64,000 nucleotides of DNA, from contig CAWJTQ010000003.1 in NCBI GenBank assembly GCA_963845695.1, positions 248,001-312,000 on the forward strand. The letters run 5' to 3'. Positions within the stretch are counted from its first letter, which is position 1; each line of letters begins with the position of its first letter. A model generated the notes under the pieces. The model made no database searches, was not told the origin of the DNA, and was given only the letters and a program-made list of their open reading frames with translations. The stretch is from CAWJTV01 sp963845695 (GTDB lineage Bacteria; Planctomycetota; Planctomycetia; Isosphaerales; Isosphaeraceae). Shown here one piece after another: positions 26,557 through 34,302 of this stretch. The translations under genes were made by a program, and so were the position numbers.

Positions 26557-26646
26557 TTCTCATTATGGCTGGACCAAGAAATGGGGAGCAGCCCACCTCC
26601 GCCCGACATCCCTTCGATGCCCACGAATGATGACTGACGAATCTCC

Positions 26647-27720
26647 ATGAACGAGCTGTCAAATGCCCCCTGATAGCCCTGACGATCGGCGACGTGGCCG
26701 GCATCGGTCCCGAGGTGATCGCGCGCGGCTGGCTCGATCCTCGCCTGCATGCCCTGGCCCGGCCGATCGTGATTGGTGATCCCGACGTGATAAGACTGCG
26801 CTCTCGAACTGGTCGCCCCGGATGACGGGATACGGATCCAGGTCGCCGCCGCGCCCGAGGAGGCGGACCCAACAACGCGGACCGTCCCCTGTCTTACGCC
26901 GTCCGGCGACCGAATCGACGTCGCCGAGATCGAGCCCGGGACGGTCGATGCGCGCGCGGGCCGCGCCGCGTTTGAATACTTGACGACGGCCATCGACCTC
27001 GCGCGGGAAGGCCGCATCGACGCGATCACCACGCTCCCCTTGAACAAGCTGGCCCTCCATCAAGCCGGAATCCTTCATCCCGGGCACACCGAGATCCTCG
27101 CCGAGCGCTGCGGCGTCGCCGAACACGCGATGATGCTCTATCTCGAGACCGATTCGGCCGGACCTGAGACGATCCTTCAGCGGCAGAGCTCGGGCCTTGG
27201 TGTCGTCCACGTGACGCTGCACGTCGCTCTGCGGCGCGTGTTCGACCTGTTGAGCCAGGAATCGATCTTGTCGAAGATCCGCCTCGCCGACCAGGCCATG
27301 CGGCCGCTGACCGGTGGCCTGCCGCCGCGGATCGCCGTGACGTCGCTTAACCCCCACGCCGGCGAGGATGGCCTCTTCGGCGAGGAGGAGCAAACCCTCA
27401 TCCGACCCGCTGTCGAGGCTGCGCAACGCGAGGGCCTGGACGCTTCCGGTCCGTACCCCAATGACACGCTCTTCTACCACGCCCTGGCCGGTGCGTACGA
27501 CGCCGTCGTCGCCATGTATCACGACCAGGGGCACATCGCGCTGAAGACCGTCGGTTTCCAGCGGGCGGTCAATGTCACGTTGGGCCTACCGATTGTTCGA
27601 ACGAGCGTGGCGCACGGCACCGCTTTCGATATCGCCTGGAAGGGTCTGGCCGATGCCTCGAGCTTGATCGCCGCGGTGCGAGTCGCCGCGTTATTGGTCA
27701 TGGATCGTGAGAGCGTGTGA
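26647..27720 (+). CDS. pdxA: 4-hydroxythreonine-4-phosphate dehydrogenase family protein, frameshifted near its start
   Basis: PdxA oxidises 4-phosphohydroxy-threonine in pyridoxal phosphate synthesis. The gene reads MNELSNAP (ATG 26647), then needs one more C in the run 26666-26670 to give LIALTIGDVAGIGPEVIARG, and a second indel near 26795 to continue as ALELVAPDDGIRIQ. From about 26950 the frame is clean: AITTLPLNKLALHQAGI, HPGHTEILAERCG, TSLNPHAGEDGLFG, VAMYHDQGHIALKTVGF and VRTSVAHGTAFDIA, which supply the metal-binding His residues. Length after repair is about 357 residues, slightly longer than typical. The clean remainder argues for sequence errors. Close homologues act on other substrates, so PdxA versus PdxA2 is not resolved. 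Confidence 0.88.
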
Positions 27721-27811
27721 CCAATGGGTTGCATACAGTTCGACATTTCTGTGAATATTTAGATATTTTATATATCAAATAAACGCCAATTAACCGGAGA
27801 CCGGGTTGTCT

Positions 27812-27827
27812 CACCTGTTTACAGGTG
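27812..27827. terminator. short hairpin, 7-bp stem, possible weak terminator
   Basis: CACCTGT-TT-ACAGGTG, about 90 bp after the pdxA stop. No T tract follows, so intrinsic termination would be weak. Confidence 0.3.
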
Positions 27828-27943
27828 CACGGCACTCGAGCACCTCACGCCCTCTTTGCACACGCGACACGAGCGTCGTGGTCTGCGCGGCTCAATCGCG
27901 ATGCGCGTGACTGAGACCGCCTTACGGTTGGATTGCGCATTCA

Positions 27944-28004
27944 AGCCCGAGCGCCAGCGAGTGAATTCCTCCCGGAGCATGCACTCGCTGGCGCTTCGGG
28001 CTCG
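27944..28004. repeat. REP-like inverted repeat, arms of about 20 bp
   Basis: AGCCCGAGCGCCAGCGAGTG at 27944-27963 pairs with CACTCGCTGGCGCTTCGGGC at 27982-28001 with one bulged base. I recall very similar CGCTGGCGCTTCGGGCTCGT sequences scattered through other planctomycete genomes, so this is probably a dispersed palindromic element between convergent genes. Confidence 0.6.
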
Positions 28005-28036
28005 TATCAGCCGTATGCCATCCAACTGCAAGCGCT

Positions 28037-28810
28037 CTAAAGACGTACGATCTCGGCCTCGACCCAGTTCGTCTCCATTTCTCCGGGCCAGACGGAGCGC
28101 ACGTCGGGATCGGCCCAGCCGAACTCGGGGTCGGCCTTGAGCCGGAGGCGCATCCGCCGGACGCCCGGCCGCTCGATCGCACCCACCGGCATCGGCGGGA
28201 CCGGACCAAGATCGAAGCGGCGGACGATCAGCTCGACTTGGTCTGGGCCAGGGTGAGGGAGCCCTTGACCGCTCAGGATCAATGAGCCTGCTGGGAAGTG
28301 GCCTGGCGTCCCATCGAGTTCGATCGACAGGACATGAGCCAGGTCGGAAGGCAGCGGTGTCGCCACGCAGAGGCGTGGAGGGTTGCGGAGAATCCACTCT
28401 CCGCCGAGAGGAACATGACGGGCCGGCTCGTCGGTGCGCCCGAAGACCGCTGCGAGCTTGATCGCGTGCGAGATCGTCTCATCACGGTCGGCATCGGGTA
28501 GGGTCAGGATGGCATCGAGGCGGAGGATCGGGTCGAACTCGAAGCTGAACGGGACGTGGGGAAGCTCAATCTCCCAGGAGCTGGATAGACCTGTCGGACG
28601 GACGCGGGTCTGAAGCACCAGCCGGTGCGGGCCGTTGGTCGGGAAATCGTCGGGAATGATCGAGAAGACGAGGTGGCCGCGACCCGCCGCCCACGGCGAG
28701 AACTCCTCCAGCGCCGCGCGACGGGCGCCCAGCACACGATGCGACCACTCGAGGTCGTTGGGGCCGACATGGCGCCCGTCGTCGGCTAGGAATGGAATTT
28801 CATAGCTCAC
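28037..28810 (-). CDS. hypothetical protein, C-terminal piece of a frameshifted membrane protein
   Basis: 257 codons, mostly beta-rich: HLVFSIIPDDFPTNGPHRLV, FDPILRLDAILTLPDADRDE, LSIELDGTPGHFPAGSLILS and RRMRLRLKADPEFGWADP. I do not recognise the fold. The frame is open upstream of its first Met (RYPRSLHAAIPIEVSYEIPF) and overlaps the end of the preceding gene. One extra G at the GG of 28857-28860 would fuse them as WKAGKRYPRS. It is probably the extracytoplasmic part of the joined protein of about 440 residues. Confidence 0.65.
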   Translation of the reverse strand: MSYEIPFLADDGRHVGPNDLEWSHRVLGARRAALEEFSPWAAGRGHLVFSIIPDDFPTNGPHRLVLQTRVRPTGLSSSWEIELPHVPFSFEFDPILRLDAILTLPDADRDETISHAIKLAAVFGRTDEPARHVPLGGEWILRNPPRLCVATPLPSDLAHVLSIELDGTPGHFPAGSLILSGQGLPHPGPDQVELIVRRFDLGPVPPMPVGAIERPGVRRMRLRLKADPEFGWADPDVRSVWPGEMETNWVEAEIVRL

Positions 28811-29367
28811 CTCAATGGGGATGGCGGCATGAAGCGACCGTGGGTAACGCTTCCGGCCTTCCAGGTCACCGAATAACCCCGACGGAGCACGGCCTGCTCC
28901 TCTTCGGCGACAAGCTGATCATCGCGCCAGAGCCGAGCGAGGGTGCGCCCCGCGGCGAGCCGACGAGGCTCGGATTCGGCCGAGCTAAAGATGCGGAGCA
29001 GCTCCCAAGCACCGGCCCGGCCGAACTCGGCGACCTCCTCAATTTGCTCGAGGGTTGCATCGGCATCTCCGAGCCGGGCCACAGCCTTACGAGCCCGCCA
29101 GGCCCAGTGGAGTCTGCGTGTGCCGCCGATGAGTATGACCGCGGCCAGGACCATCCAGACCGCCGACTTGGGCTCACCGATCCAGGTCCGCCGCGGCTTT
29201 GGCCCGGATCCGCGACCCCGTTCCCCCGGCCGCCGAGGCGATTCGTCAGCCTGGCCCGACTCGGAGATCAATCCGGCCTGTGCCAGTATCGCGTTGGTCA
29301 TGCTCCGTCGCTGCATCAAGATCTCGGAGATCGGCGTGATGAGTTCAGACGGCTCGCCGTGCGCCAT
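28807..29367 (-). CDS. hypothetical membrane protein, N-terminal piece of the same frameshifted gene
   Basis: 186 codons: a polar N-terminus, one membrane helix (SAVWMVLAAVILIGGTRRL) and a helical segment (ARKAVARLGDADATLEQIEE, AWELLRIFSSAESEPRRLAA) resembling a single HEAT-like pair. It begins directly after the stop of the upstream gene (TAA-ATG), so it belongs to the same operon. The last 15 residues are probably out of frame (see the following piece at 28037). Confidence 0.65.
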   Translation of the reverse strand: MAHGEPSELITPISEILMQRRSMTNAILAQAGLISESGQADESPRRPGERGRGSGPKPRRTWIGEPKSAVWMVLAAVILIGGTRRLHWAWRARKAVARLGDADATLEQIEEVAEFGRAGAWELLRIFSSAESEPRRLAAGRTLARLWRDDQLVAEEEQAVLRRGYSVTWKAGSVTHGRFMPPSPLR

Positions 29368-30159
29368 TTAGCGGCACGCGCGAAGGAGTCGGCAGGGGCG
29401 CGGGCGCGGGCGCTGTGTTGCGTTAGGCTTCCGTGGGGAAGTGGAGGGGTTCCCGCGAGGATCCTCGACCTTGGGAGATTCGATCTCGGGCAACTCCTCG
29501 ATGATCGTGGGCTTGCGAACTCGCGGGCCTTCACCTTGCTCGCCAACGAGGAGATCCGTCAAGTCGTCAATGGCGTCCTGCACATCATGCAGATCCCGGT
29601 GAAGCGCACGAAGCTCGCTCCCGACTCGGTCCAGGGGATCTTCCGATCCTTCCTGGTCCGTGATAACCAGCAGGTTATCCTCGGTGACGACGTGATAGGT
29701 CAGGTCGACCTGGTCGAGGAGAAGCTTCAGCCCGGTCTTGAGCCGGACACCATCGAGCTCGAGCTGGACGGTAGCCTCTGGCTGCACCTCCTGGCGAGCC
29801 AGTGCGGCGCGATCAAGGACCACAACGATGCCGAGGGTCCGCCTCAGATGGGTACAAACCTGCGAAAGCGACGTCGGGCTCGAAAACGGGAACCGATAGG
29901 GTCGCACCAGCAAGTCCTGGACCGTCGGGCCGTATGTGGATCCTCCCGGCGCGGCTCGATCCTTCGAGTGATCGTCGGCTTCGGGCGACTCGGCTAGGCG
30001 AGTGGATCCCCCGGTCGCATTCTCATCCAGGGGCCGAGCCGGATTCGAACGCCCACCACCCGCCCGGTCTTGAGCGAACAGGATCAGACGGCCCGAAACA
30101 ACCAGTCCGACCAAGACCCCGGCCACAAGCATCAGCCAGGGATATGACTTGCGCATCAT
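29368..30159 (-). CDS. membrane-anchored protein with STN/secretin short N-terminal-like domain
   Basis: 263 residues. An N-terminal anchor (WLMLVAGVLVGLVVSGRLIL) and a disordered linker lead to a domain at about 95-170: LSQVCTHLRRTLGIVVVLDR, VQLELDGVRLKTGLKLLLDQ and LTYHVVTEDNLLVITD. This beta-alpha pattern is the same as the C-terminal domain of heme protein copy 2 at 12.4 kb. After it come a heptad-like helix (SELRALHRDLHDVQDAIDDL) and a Pro/Arg-rich tail. It probably acts in the envelope; partner unknown. The gene abuts its neighbours on both sides, as expected in an operon led by the PfkB-like kinase. Confidence 0.7.
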   Translation of the reverse strand: MMRKSYPWLMLVAGVLVGLVVSGRLILFAQDRAGGGRSNPARPLDENATGGSTRLAESPEADDHSKDRAAPGGSTYGPTVQDLLVRPYRFPFSSPTSLSQVCTHLRRTLGIVVVLDRAALARQEVQPEATVQLELDGVRLKTGLKLLLDQVDLTYHVVTEDNLLVITDQEGSEDPLDRVGSELRALHRDLHDVQDAIDDLTDLLVGEQGEGPRVRKPTIIEELPEIESPKVEDPRGNPSTSPRKPNATQRPRPRPCRLLRACR

Positions 30160-30279
30160 GCCCGATCCTTTCGCGCCGCGCTACGAACCAGCCTGAATGG
30201 GGCTCGGGCCCGGAAGGACCTCGACCTTCTTCCCTGCTCCAGACCGTCGAAGTTAGGAGCATTGTAACGCCAGGCGGCC

Positions 30280-30525
30280 TCAGCCACCAGCGAAACTGAC
30301 CGGCAAGGTCGATACCGGGATCTCGAACGGCCGTTCTCCCACGCCAGGGTGCTGGACGAGTCGAGCCGCCTCACCAGTGACCACCTGCTTCAGTTCCGCC
30401 GGCACCGGCAGAAGTCCGTGCCGCTTCGAGAAGCTGGAATCGTGAGCCGGCAACGTAAGACCGATGAACCGGTTGGACATCGGAGTCGCTGCTGATTCGA
30501 CCAATCCGCGGTCACTCAGGGTCAT
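30280..30525 (-). CDS. small hypothetical protein between PfkB-like kinase and anchored protein
   Basis: 81 residues from ATG 30525 (MTLSDRGLVESAATPMSNRF), starting 10 nt after the PfkB stop. The sequence IGLTLPAHDSSFSKRHGLLP, VPAELKQVVTGEAARLVQHP is protein-like with no membrane segment. I cannot assign it. An open frame extends upstream into the PfkB gene, but the spacing and ATG favour this start. Confidence 0.5.
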   Translation of the reverse strand: MTLSDRGLVESAATPMSNRFIGLTLPAHDSSFSKRHGLLPVPAELKQVVTGEAARLVQHPGVGERPFEIPVSTLPVSFAGG

Positions 30526-30535
30526 TGGCTCGGTC

Positions 30536-31738
30536 TCATCGATTTGCGGCAACATCGGGGTTGACGAATCCCCGGCCGGATGAGGGGACGCCTGAGCCGA
30601 CCCGCCCGGCGCGGAGGGCCGCGTCGATCTCCTCGGCGTTGGCAAAACCGAATTCGAGTCGATCGAGCTGCAATGCGGCCGAGGCGGAGGCACGCTCGGC
30701 GGCCATCCGGATCAAGTTCTCCTCCACGACGGTCAAGGTTCCGTCCCAACCATGGTCGAGCAGAGTGCCGAGGAACGTGGATGCAAACGCTTCGCCGGCG
30801 CGGTTGGTATCCCTGGGCGGATGATCGCGGGGGAAGACAGGTATGTCTAGACGACGAGACTCGTTACTCGGCGATGTGAACCAGACGCGACTGCCGGCGG
30901 TTCCGTGGGTCACGACGAGGATCGAGACGAGCCGGGCGATCTCTTCCGAAGAATCGAGTGCCTCCCACTCACTGTGGTTGCAGCTCAGGAGATCGATCGT
31001 CGAAGCGAAGCTCAGGACGTGGCAATCCGTATCGACCATGTTTCGCATCGCCGGTGCGAAGAACCGTGTCCTGGCGCCGGGCCCGCGCAGTAGCGACGCA
31101 GCCAGGCGATTCGGTAGAGACGCGACGACCCGCAAATCGCACGACTCCGAAGCGAAAGGGCCGACTGACTGCCACGTCAGCCTCGCGTGGCATCCTCGGA
31201 AACCGATTGGCAACTTGTCGCCACACGGGCCACTAGTGACCAGCAAGGTCCAGTCCGCCGGAGTCGAGTTGACCCGGATCGGTAGGTGGGTGAGGCCGTG
31301 CTCGACGAGTTTCCGGCAAATCGTCCGGCTGGTCAGATCCGTTTCTGGCCCAAGGGCACTGTAGAGCCGGCCATTCAAAGCGGCGGCGTAACCGGCTCCC
31401 ATCCCACCCAGGTCATCATGCCACGATAGGCCCTGGACGAACCAACGACCGCTCAGGCCTTTACGGATCGCCCGCTCGCAACGGATCACACCCGTGGGGC
31501 CAGGCCATCCAGCGGGGAGCTCAATGGCGACGGTGTATCCCGAGGGATCGACGAGGTCGAGCGTGGAATTGATGCCGAACTCGCAGACACCCTCCACGCT
31601 CTGATCGAGTGGGGGACCGAGCGCCGGGTCGATCAGAGGCCGGTCAACCCGCAACACCCTGTCGAGGTACGCCGGTCCGAATACCACGACGCGGCGATGA
31701 GTCAAAGGCCCGTCCCCTCCGGTCCGAGGATCGAACAC
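30536..31738 (-). CDS. PfkB/ribokinase-family sugar kinase, degenerate signature
   Basis: 400 residues. The N-terminal RRVVVFGPAYLDRVLRVDRP matches PfkB box A (VxGxxxxDxxx). GLSWHDDLGGMGAGYAAALN gives the substrate-binding GG region. ILVVTHGTAGSRVW and DTNRAGEAFASTFLGTL are the C-terminal nucleotide and active-site motifs. The catalytic base normally found in GAGD is Glu here (RAGE) and the preceding Gly is Arg, so activity may be altered or lost. The start is GTG 31738 with GGAG 5 nt upstream. It heads a minus-strand operon of small and membrane-anchored proteins, unlike a classical catabolic operon. Confidence 0.8.
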   Translation of the reverse strand: MFDPRTGGDGPLTHRRVVVFGPAYLDRVLRVDRPLIDPALGPPLDQSVEGVCEFGINSTLDLVDPSGYTVAIELPAGWPGPTGVIRCERAIRKGLSGRWFVQGLSWHDDLGGMGAGYAAALNGRLYSALGPETDLTSRTICRKLVEHGLTHLPIRVNSTPADWTLLVTSGPCGDKLPIGFRGCHARLTWQSVGPFASESCDLRVVASLPNRLAASLLRGPGARTRFFAPAMRNMVDTDCHVLSFASTIDLLSCNHSEWEALDSSEEIARLVSILVVTHGTAGSRVWFTSPSNESRRLDIPVFPRDHPPRDTNRAGEAFASTFLGTLLDHGWDGTLTVVEENLIRMAAERASASAALQLDRLEFGFANAEEIDAALRAGRVGSGVPSSGRGFVNPDVAANR

Positions 31739-31852
31739 GTATCTCCGTAGCGATTCATGCGAGGTTTCGCCCGCCCTAAGAGGTGGATTATACTCGATCT
31801 GGAGAAATGGCGACGGCGCGGTCCGTCAAGAATAAAGCCGAGGAGAAGTCTG

Positions 31853-32254
31853 TTGACAACGGAAATCGAATCGTCGGTGGAATCGCTCGATCACCCGGTA
31901 GACAATGCGCCGGTCCGGACGCTCCAGCACAAAGCGCTCACGATCGAGGGGTATTCGCGAGCGGCGGTGCAATCGTACTGGCGTGTCCCTGAGCTGAAGC
32001 TCGGCTTCGATCTGGGGGCTCAACCCTGGTCGTTCATGACCACGCCCACGTGGTTCGTGACCCATACCCACCTGGACCACGTCGCGGCCCTGCCGGTGCT
32101 GGTCGCCCGACGTCGGATGATGAAAATGGAGCCACCGACCATCTATCTGCCCGACGAAGCCGTTGACGGTGTCGAGGCCCTACTGCGCCGCCTTTCATCG
32201 GCTGGATCGGGGCCGAATGCCTGCGAAACTCGTCGGTCTCAAGCCCGAGGATGA
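31853..32254 (+). CDS. RNase Z-like metallo-beta-lactamase hydrolase, N-terminal piece (TTG start)
   Basis: From TTG 31853, with GAGGAG 7 nt upstream, the frame reads LTTEIESSVESLDHPVDNAP, ALTIEGYSRAAVQSYWRVPE, LKLGFDLGAQPWSF and the metal motif TWFVTHTHLDHVAAL (HxHxDH). It then reads IYLPDEAVDGVEALLR and loses the frame near 32185. The piece at 32163 continues with AFHRLDRGRM. The product is the tRNase Z-type phosphodiesterase family, with the ELAC-like order of motifs. An upstream ATG at 31757 exists but has no ribosome site. Confidence 0.8.
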   Translation: MTTEIESSVESLDHPVDNAPVRTLQHKALTIEGYSRAAVQSYWRVPELKLGFDLGAQPWSFMTTPTWFVTHTHLDHVAALPVLVARRRMMKMEPPTIYLPDEAVDGVEALLRRLSSAGSGPNACETRRSQARG

Positions 32255-32735
32255 GATCGAGATATCCCGCGAACTTGTGGTCAAAGCGTTCGCCACCAAG
32301 CATACGATCCCCTCGCTGGGTTATCTGGTCTGGGAGCGCCGGAAAAAACTGAAGGCGGAGTATCAAGACCTGACCGGCGAGCAGATCCGCGATTTGCGGC
32401 TCTCGGGAGTCGAGGTTGCAGCCGAACTCCGGTTGCCCAAGGTCGCCTATCTCGGAGACACCGCGCCGCAGGGCATCGATGCTTTCCCCGAGGTCTACAA
32501 GGCCCAGATCCTGATCCTCGAGATGACGTTCGTCGCACCGAATGAGCGCGCGTCGGTGATCCATAAATTCGGACACACCCATCTCGAGGACCTACTGGTC
32601 CGCGCCGATCGGTTCGAAAACGAGGTCATCATCGCATCGCACTTCAGCACCCGGTTACATCCGGACCAGATCCAGCGCATCGTCGAAAAACGGCTCCCCG
32701 ACTCGCTGAAGGGCCGGCTCAAGATCTGGCTCTAG
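32163..32735 (+). CDS. RNase Z-like metallo-beta-lactamase hydrolase, C-terminal piece
   Basis: Continuation after a one-base shift near 32185: MPAKLVGLKPEDEIEISREL, VKAFATKHTIPSLGYLVWER, VAYLGDTAPQGIDAFPEVYK (the Asp ligand), LILEMTFVAPNERAS and the final IIASHFSTRLHPDQI. The GDT, E/H loops and SHFS end are normal for the family. Together with the preceding piece the protein would be about 294 residues. The conserved ends on both sides of the break favour a sequence error over decay. Confidence 0.85.
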   Translation: MTVSRPYCAAFHRLDRGRMPAKLVGLKPEDEIEISRELVVKAFATKHTIPSLGYLVWERRKKLKAEYQDLTGEQIRDLRLSGVEVAAELRLPKVAYLGDTAPQGIDAFPEVYKAQILILEMTFVAPNERASVIHKFGHTHLEDLLVRADRFENEVIIASHFSTRLHPDQIQRIVEKRLPDSLKGRLKIWL

Positions 32736-32897
32736 CAAGTTGTCGCAATTGCCAAGAAGCGGCATGTAGGTCCCGTCACTTCCCCCTGGATGGAAGACGT
32801 CCGGCGTCAATCTCCGAGTTTCGTCGGGATTGGTCCAGGGTTCTGGCTGCATCTTACTGGTAGAGCTCTCGCAGTTGTTGAAGGGGGGAAGAGCCGG

Positions 32898-34274
32898 ATG
32901 AGAAGGCTGAAACGGAGTCTTGGCTCGCCGGGACTCAACAGTCTATTCCGCGACGGCGTGTCGACCGGGCTCACGGACAAGGAATTGCTGGAACGGTTCG
33001 CGTCAACCCGCGACCAAACCGGTGAGATCGCCTTCACGACCCTGGTTGCCCGGCATGGACCGATGGTGATGAGCGTCTGCCGGCGAATCCTCCGGGATCC
33101 GGCCGACGCGGACGACGCCTTTCAAGCAATCTTCCTGGTGCTCGTCCGGAGGGCCGGCTCGCTTCGATTTGGAACATCTTTAGGGCCATGGCTTTATGGA
33201 GTGAGTGTGAGAGTGGCTCACCGGATCCGAGCCGTGGGTGCACGGCGGAAGACCCTGGGCCATGATGCGGATGCCCTGGGGACGATCGCGGATCCGGGGG
33301 CGAGCGTGCACTCGAAACTGGACCTCCGGCTTGCGATCGATGAGGCACTGGACCATTTGCCGGACAGTTATCGGGCTGCGATCGTCATGTGTCACCTTCA
33401 GGGGCTGACCCACGAGGAGGCTGCTGATCGGCTGAACTGTCCCGTGGGCACCGTTCGTAGTCGTTTGGCGCGGGGTCGAGCCCTGCTCCGAGGTTGGCTC
33501 GAGCGCTGGGGACTCGGTCCTCCCGTGGCGTCGTCGGGTCCTGAATCGCGAATCGACCATGACGGTGTGCCGCCCATCGTCGCCGCTCACTTGATCGAGA
33601 CCACGGCCCAAGCCGCGTCGCGACTCGCGGCGGGCCTGCCGCTGGGCGAGGTCGTCTCGGCCCGGCTCGTTGGAATTGTCGCAGGAGTTGCTCGATCCAT
33701 GATGCTATCCAAGCTCACGATCTCCGTATCTCTGGTCTCCGTGGCGGTCCTGGCCGCATGGGGCGTCTCTGCCGGGCTGGCTGCACCCAAGGCACCGGAT
33801 TCGAAATCCGCGACGGCCCCCGTCGTAACATCCACGTCGTCATCGCCCATCATCGCCGTGGTGCAGACCGCCGCCGCACGGTCCAAGTCGGAACAGGCGC
33901 GTGGGGCAAACCCGAGTACCAAGCCTGACCTCAAGCTGCTTGCGGAACTCCCTGCCGTGGTGATCGATGTCGAGCCAAAGGTCGGCGCCAAGGATGTTGA
34001 CCCCTCCGTCCGCGAAATCCGGGTCACTTTCAGCAAGCCCATGATGGACAAGAGCTGGTCGTGGGTCTCAGGTAATGTGTATCCGCCACCCAAATCTGAC
34101 GGCGAGGTCCATTACGAGAAAGACCGGAGGACCTGCGTCATGCCAGTGAAGCTCGAGCCGGGTCGGACCTACGTGTTTGGGATCAACTCCGAGCGGTTCC
34201 GTAATTTCAAGGATGTCGACGGCCGACCAGCGTTACCCTATCTCGTAGCCTTCCGCACGCGGACAACCCAATGA
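32898..34274 (+). CDS. ECF-type sigma-70 factor with membrane helix and SbsA-type Ig-like external tail
   Basis: About 458 residues from ATG 32898, which has a GGGGGGAAG box upstream. Sigma regions: FTTLVARHGPMVMSVCRRIL, DAFQAIFLVLVRRAG, LPDSYRAAIVMCHLQGLTHE and CPVGTVRSRLARGRALLRG. A membrane helix follows near residue 280 (LTISVSLVSVAVLAAWGVSA), then a Ser/Ala linker and a C-terminal Big_5/SbsA Ig-like domain (VIDVEPKVGAKDVDPSVREI, RVTFSKPMMD, MPVKLEPGRTYVFGINSE). The external domain suggests that an envelope ligand or mechanical signal controls the factor. The frame is intact, unlike the other sigma/tail gene. Confidence 0.88.
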   Translation: MRRLKRSLGSPGLNSLFRDGVSTGLTDKELLERFASTRDQTGEIAFTTLVARHGPMVMSVCRRILRDPADADDAFQAIFLVLVRRAGSLRFGTSLGPWLYGVSVRVAHRIRAVGARRKTLGHDADALGTIADPGASVHSKLDLRLAIDEALDHLPDSYRAAIVMCHLQGLTHEEAADRLNCPVGTVRSRLARGRALLRGWLERWGLGPPVASSGPESRIDHDGVPPIVAAHLIETTAQAASRLAAGLPLGEVVSARLVGIVAGVARSMMLSKLTISVSLVSVAVLAAWGVSAGLAAPKAPDSKSATAPVVTSTSSSPIIAVVQTAAARSKSEQARGANPSTKPDLKLLAELPAVVIDVEPKVGAKDVDPSVREIRVTFSKPMMDKSWSWVSGNVYPPPKSDGEVHYEKDRRTCVMPVKLEPGRTYVFGINSERFRNFKDVDGRPALPYLVAFRTRTTQ

Positions 34275-34302
34275 GGTGAACGTACTACGCTTTCACACGC
34301 GA

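Larger units (their letters stand above)
27721..28036. other. intergenic region, 316 bp, A+T-rich then repeat-bearing
   Basis: Convergent spacer between pdxA and the minus-strand operon. The first 70 bp are A+T-rich, followed by a small hairpin and a larger dispersed-type inverted repeat. Confidence 0.5.

Noticed and set aside
26647..27720. pdxA as a true pseudogene
   Set aside because: All metal- and substrate-binding motifs are intact downstream and adding one C to a C5 run restores a perfect start, so sequence error is more likely.
30035..30060. tRNA T-loop-like sequence GGATTCGAACGCC
   Set aside because: No cloverleaf can be drawn around it and it lies inside the anchored-protein gene.
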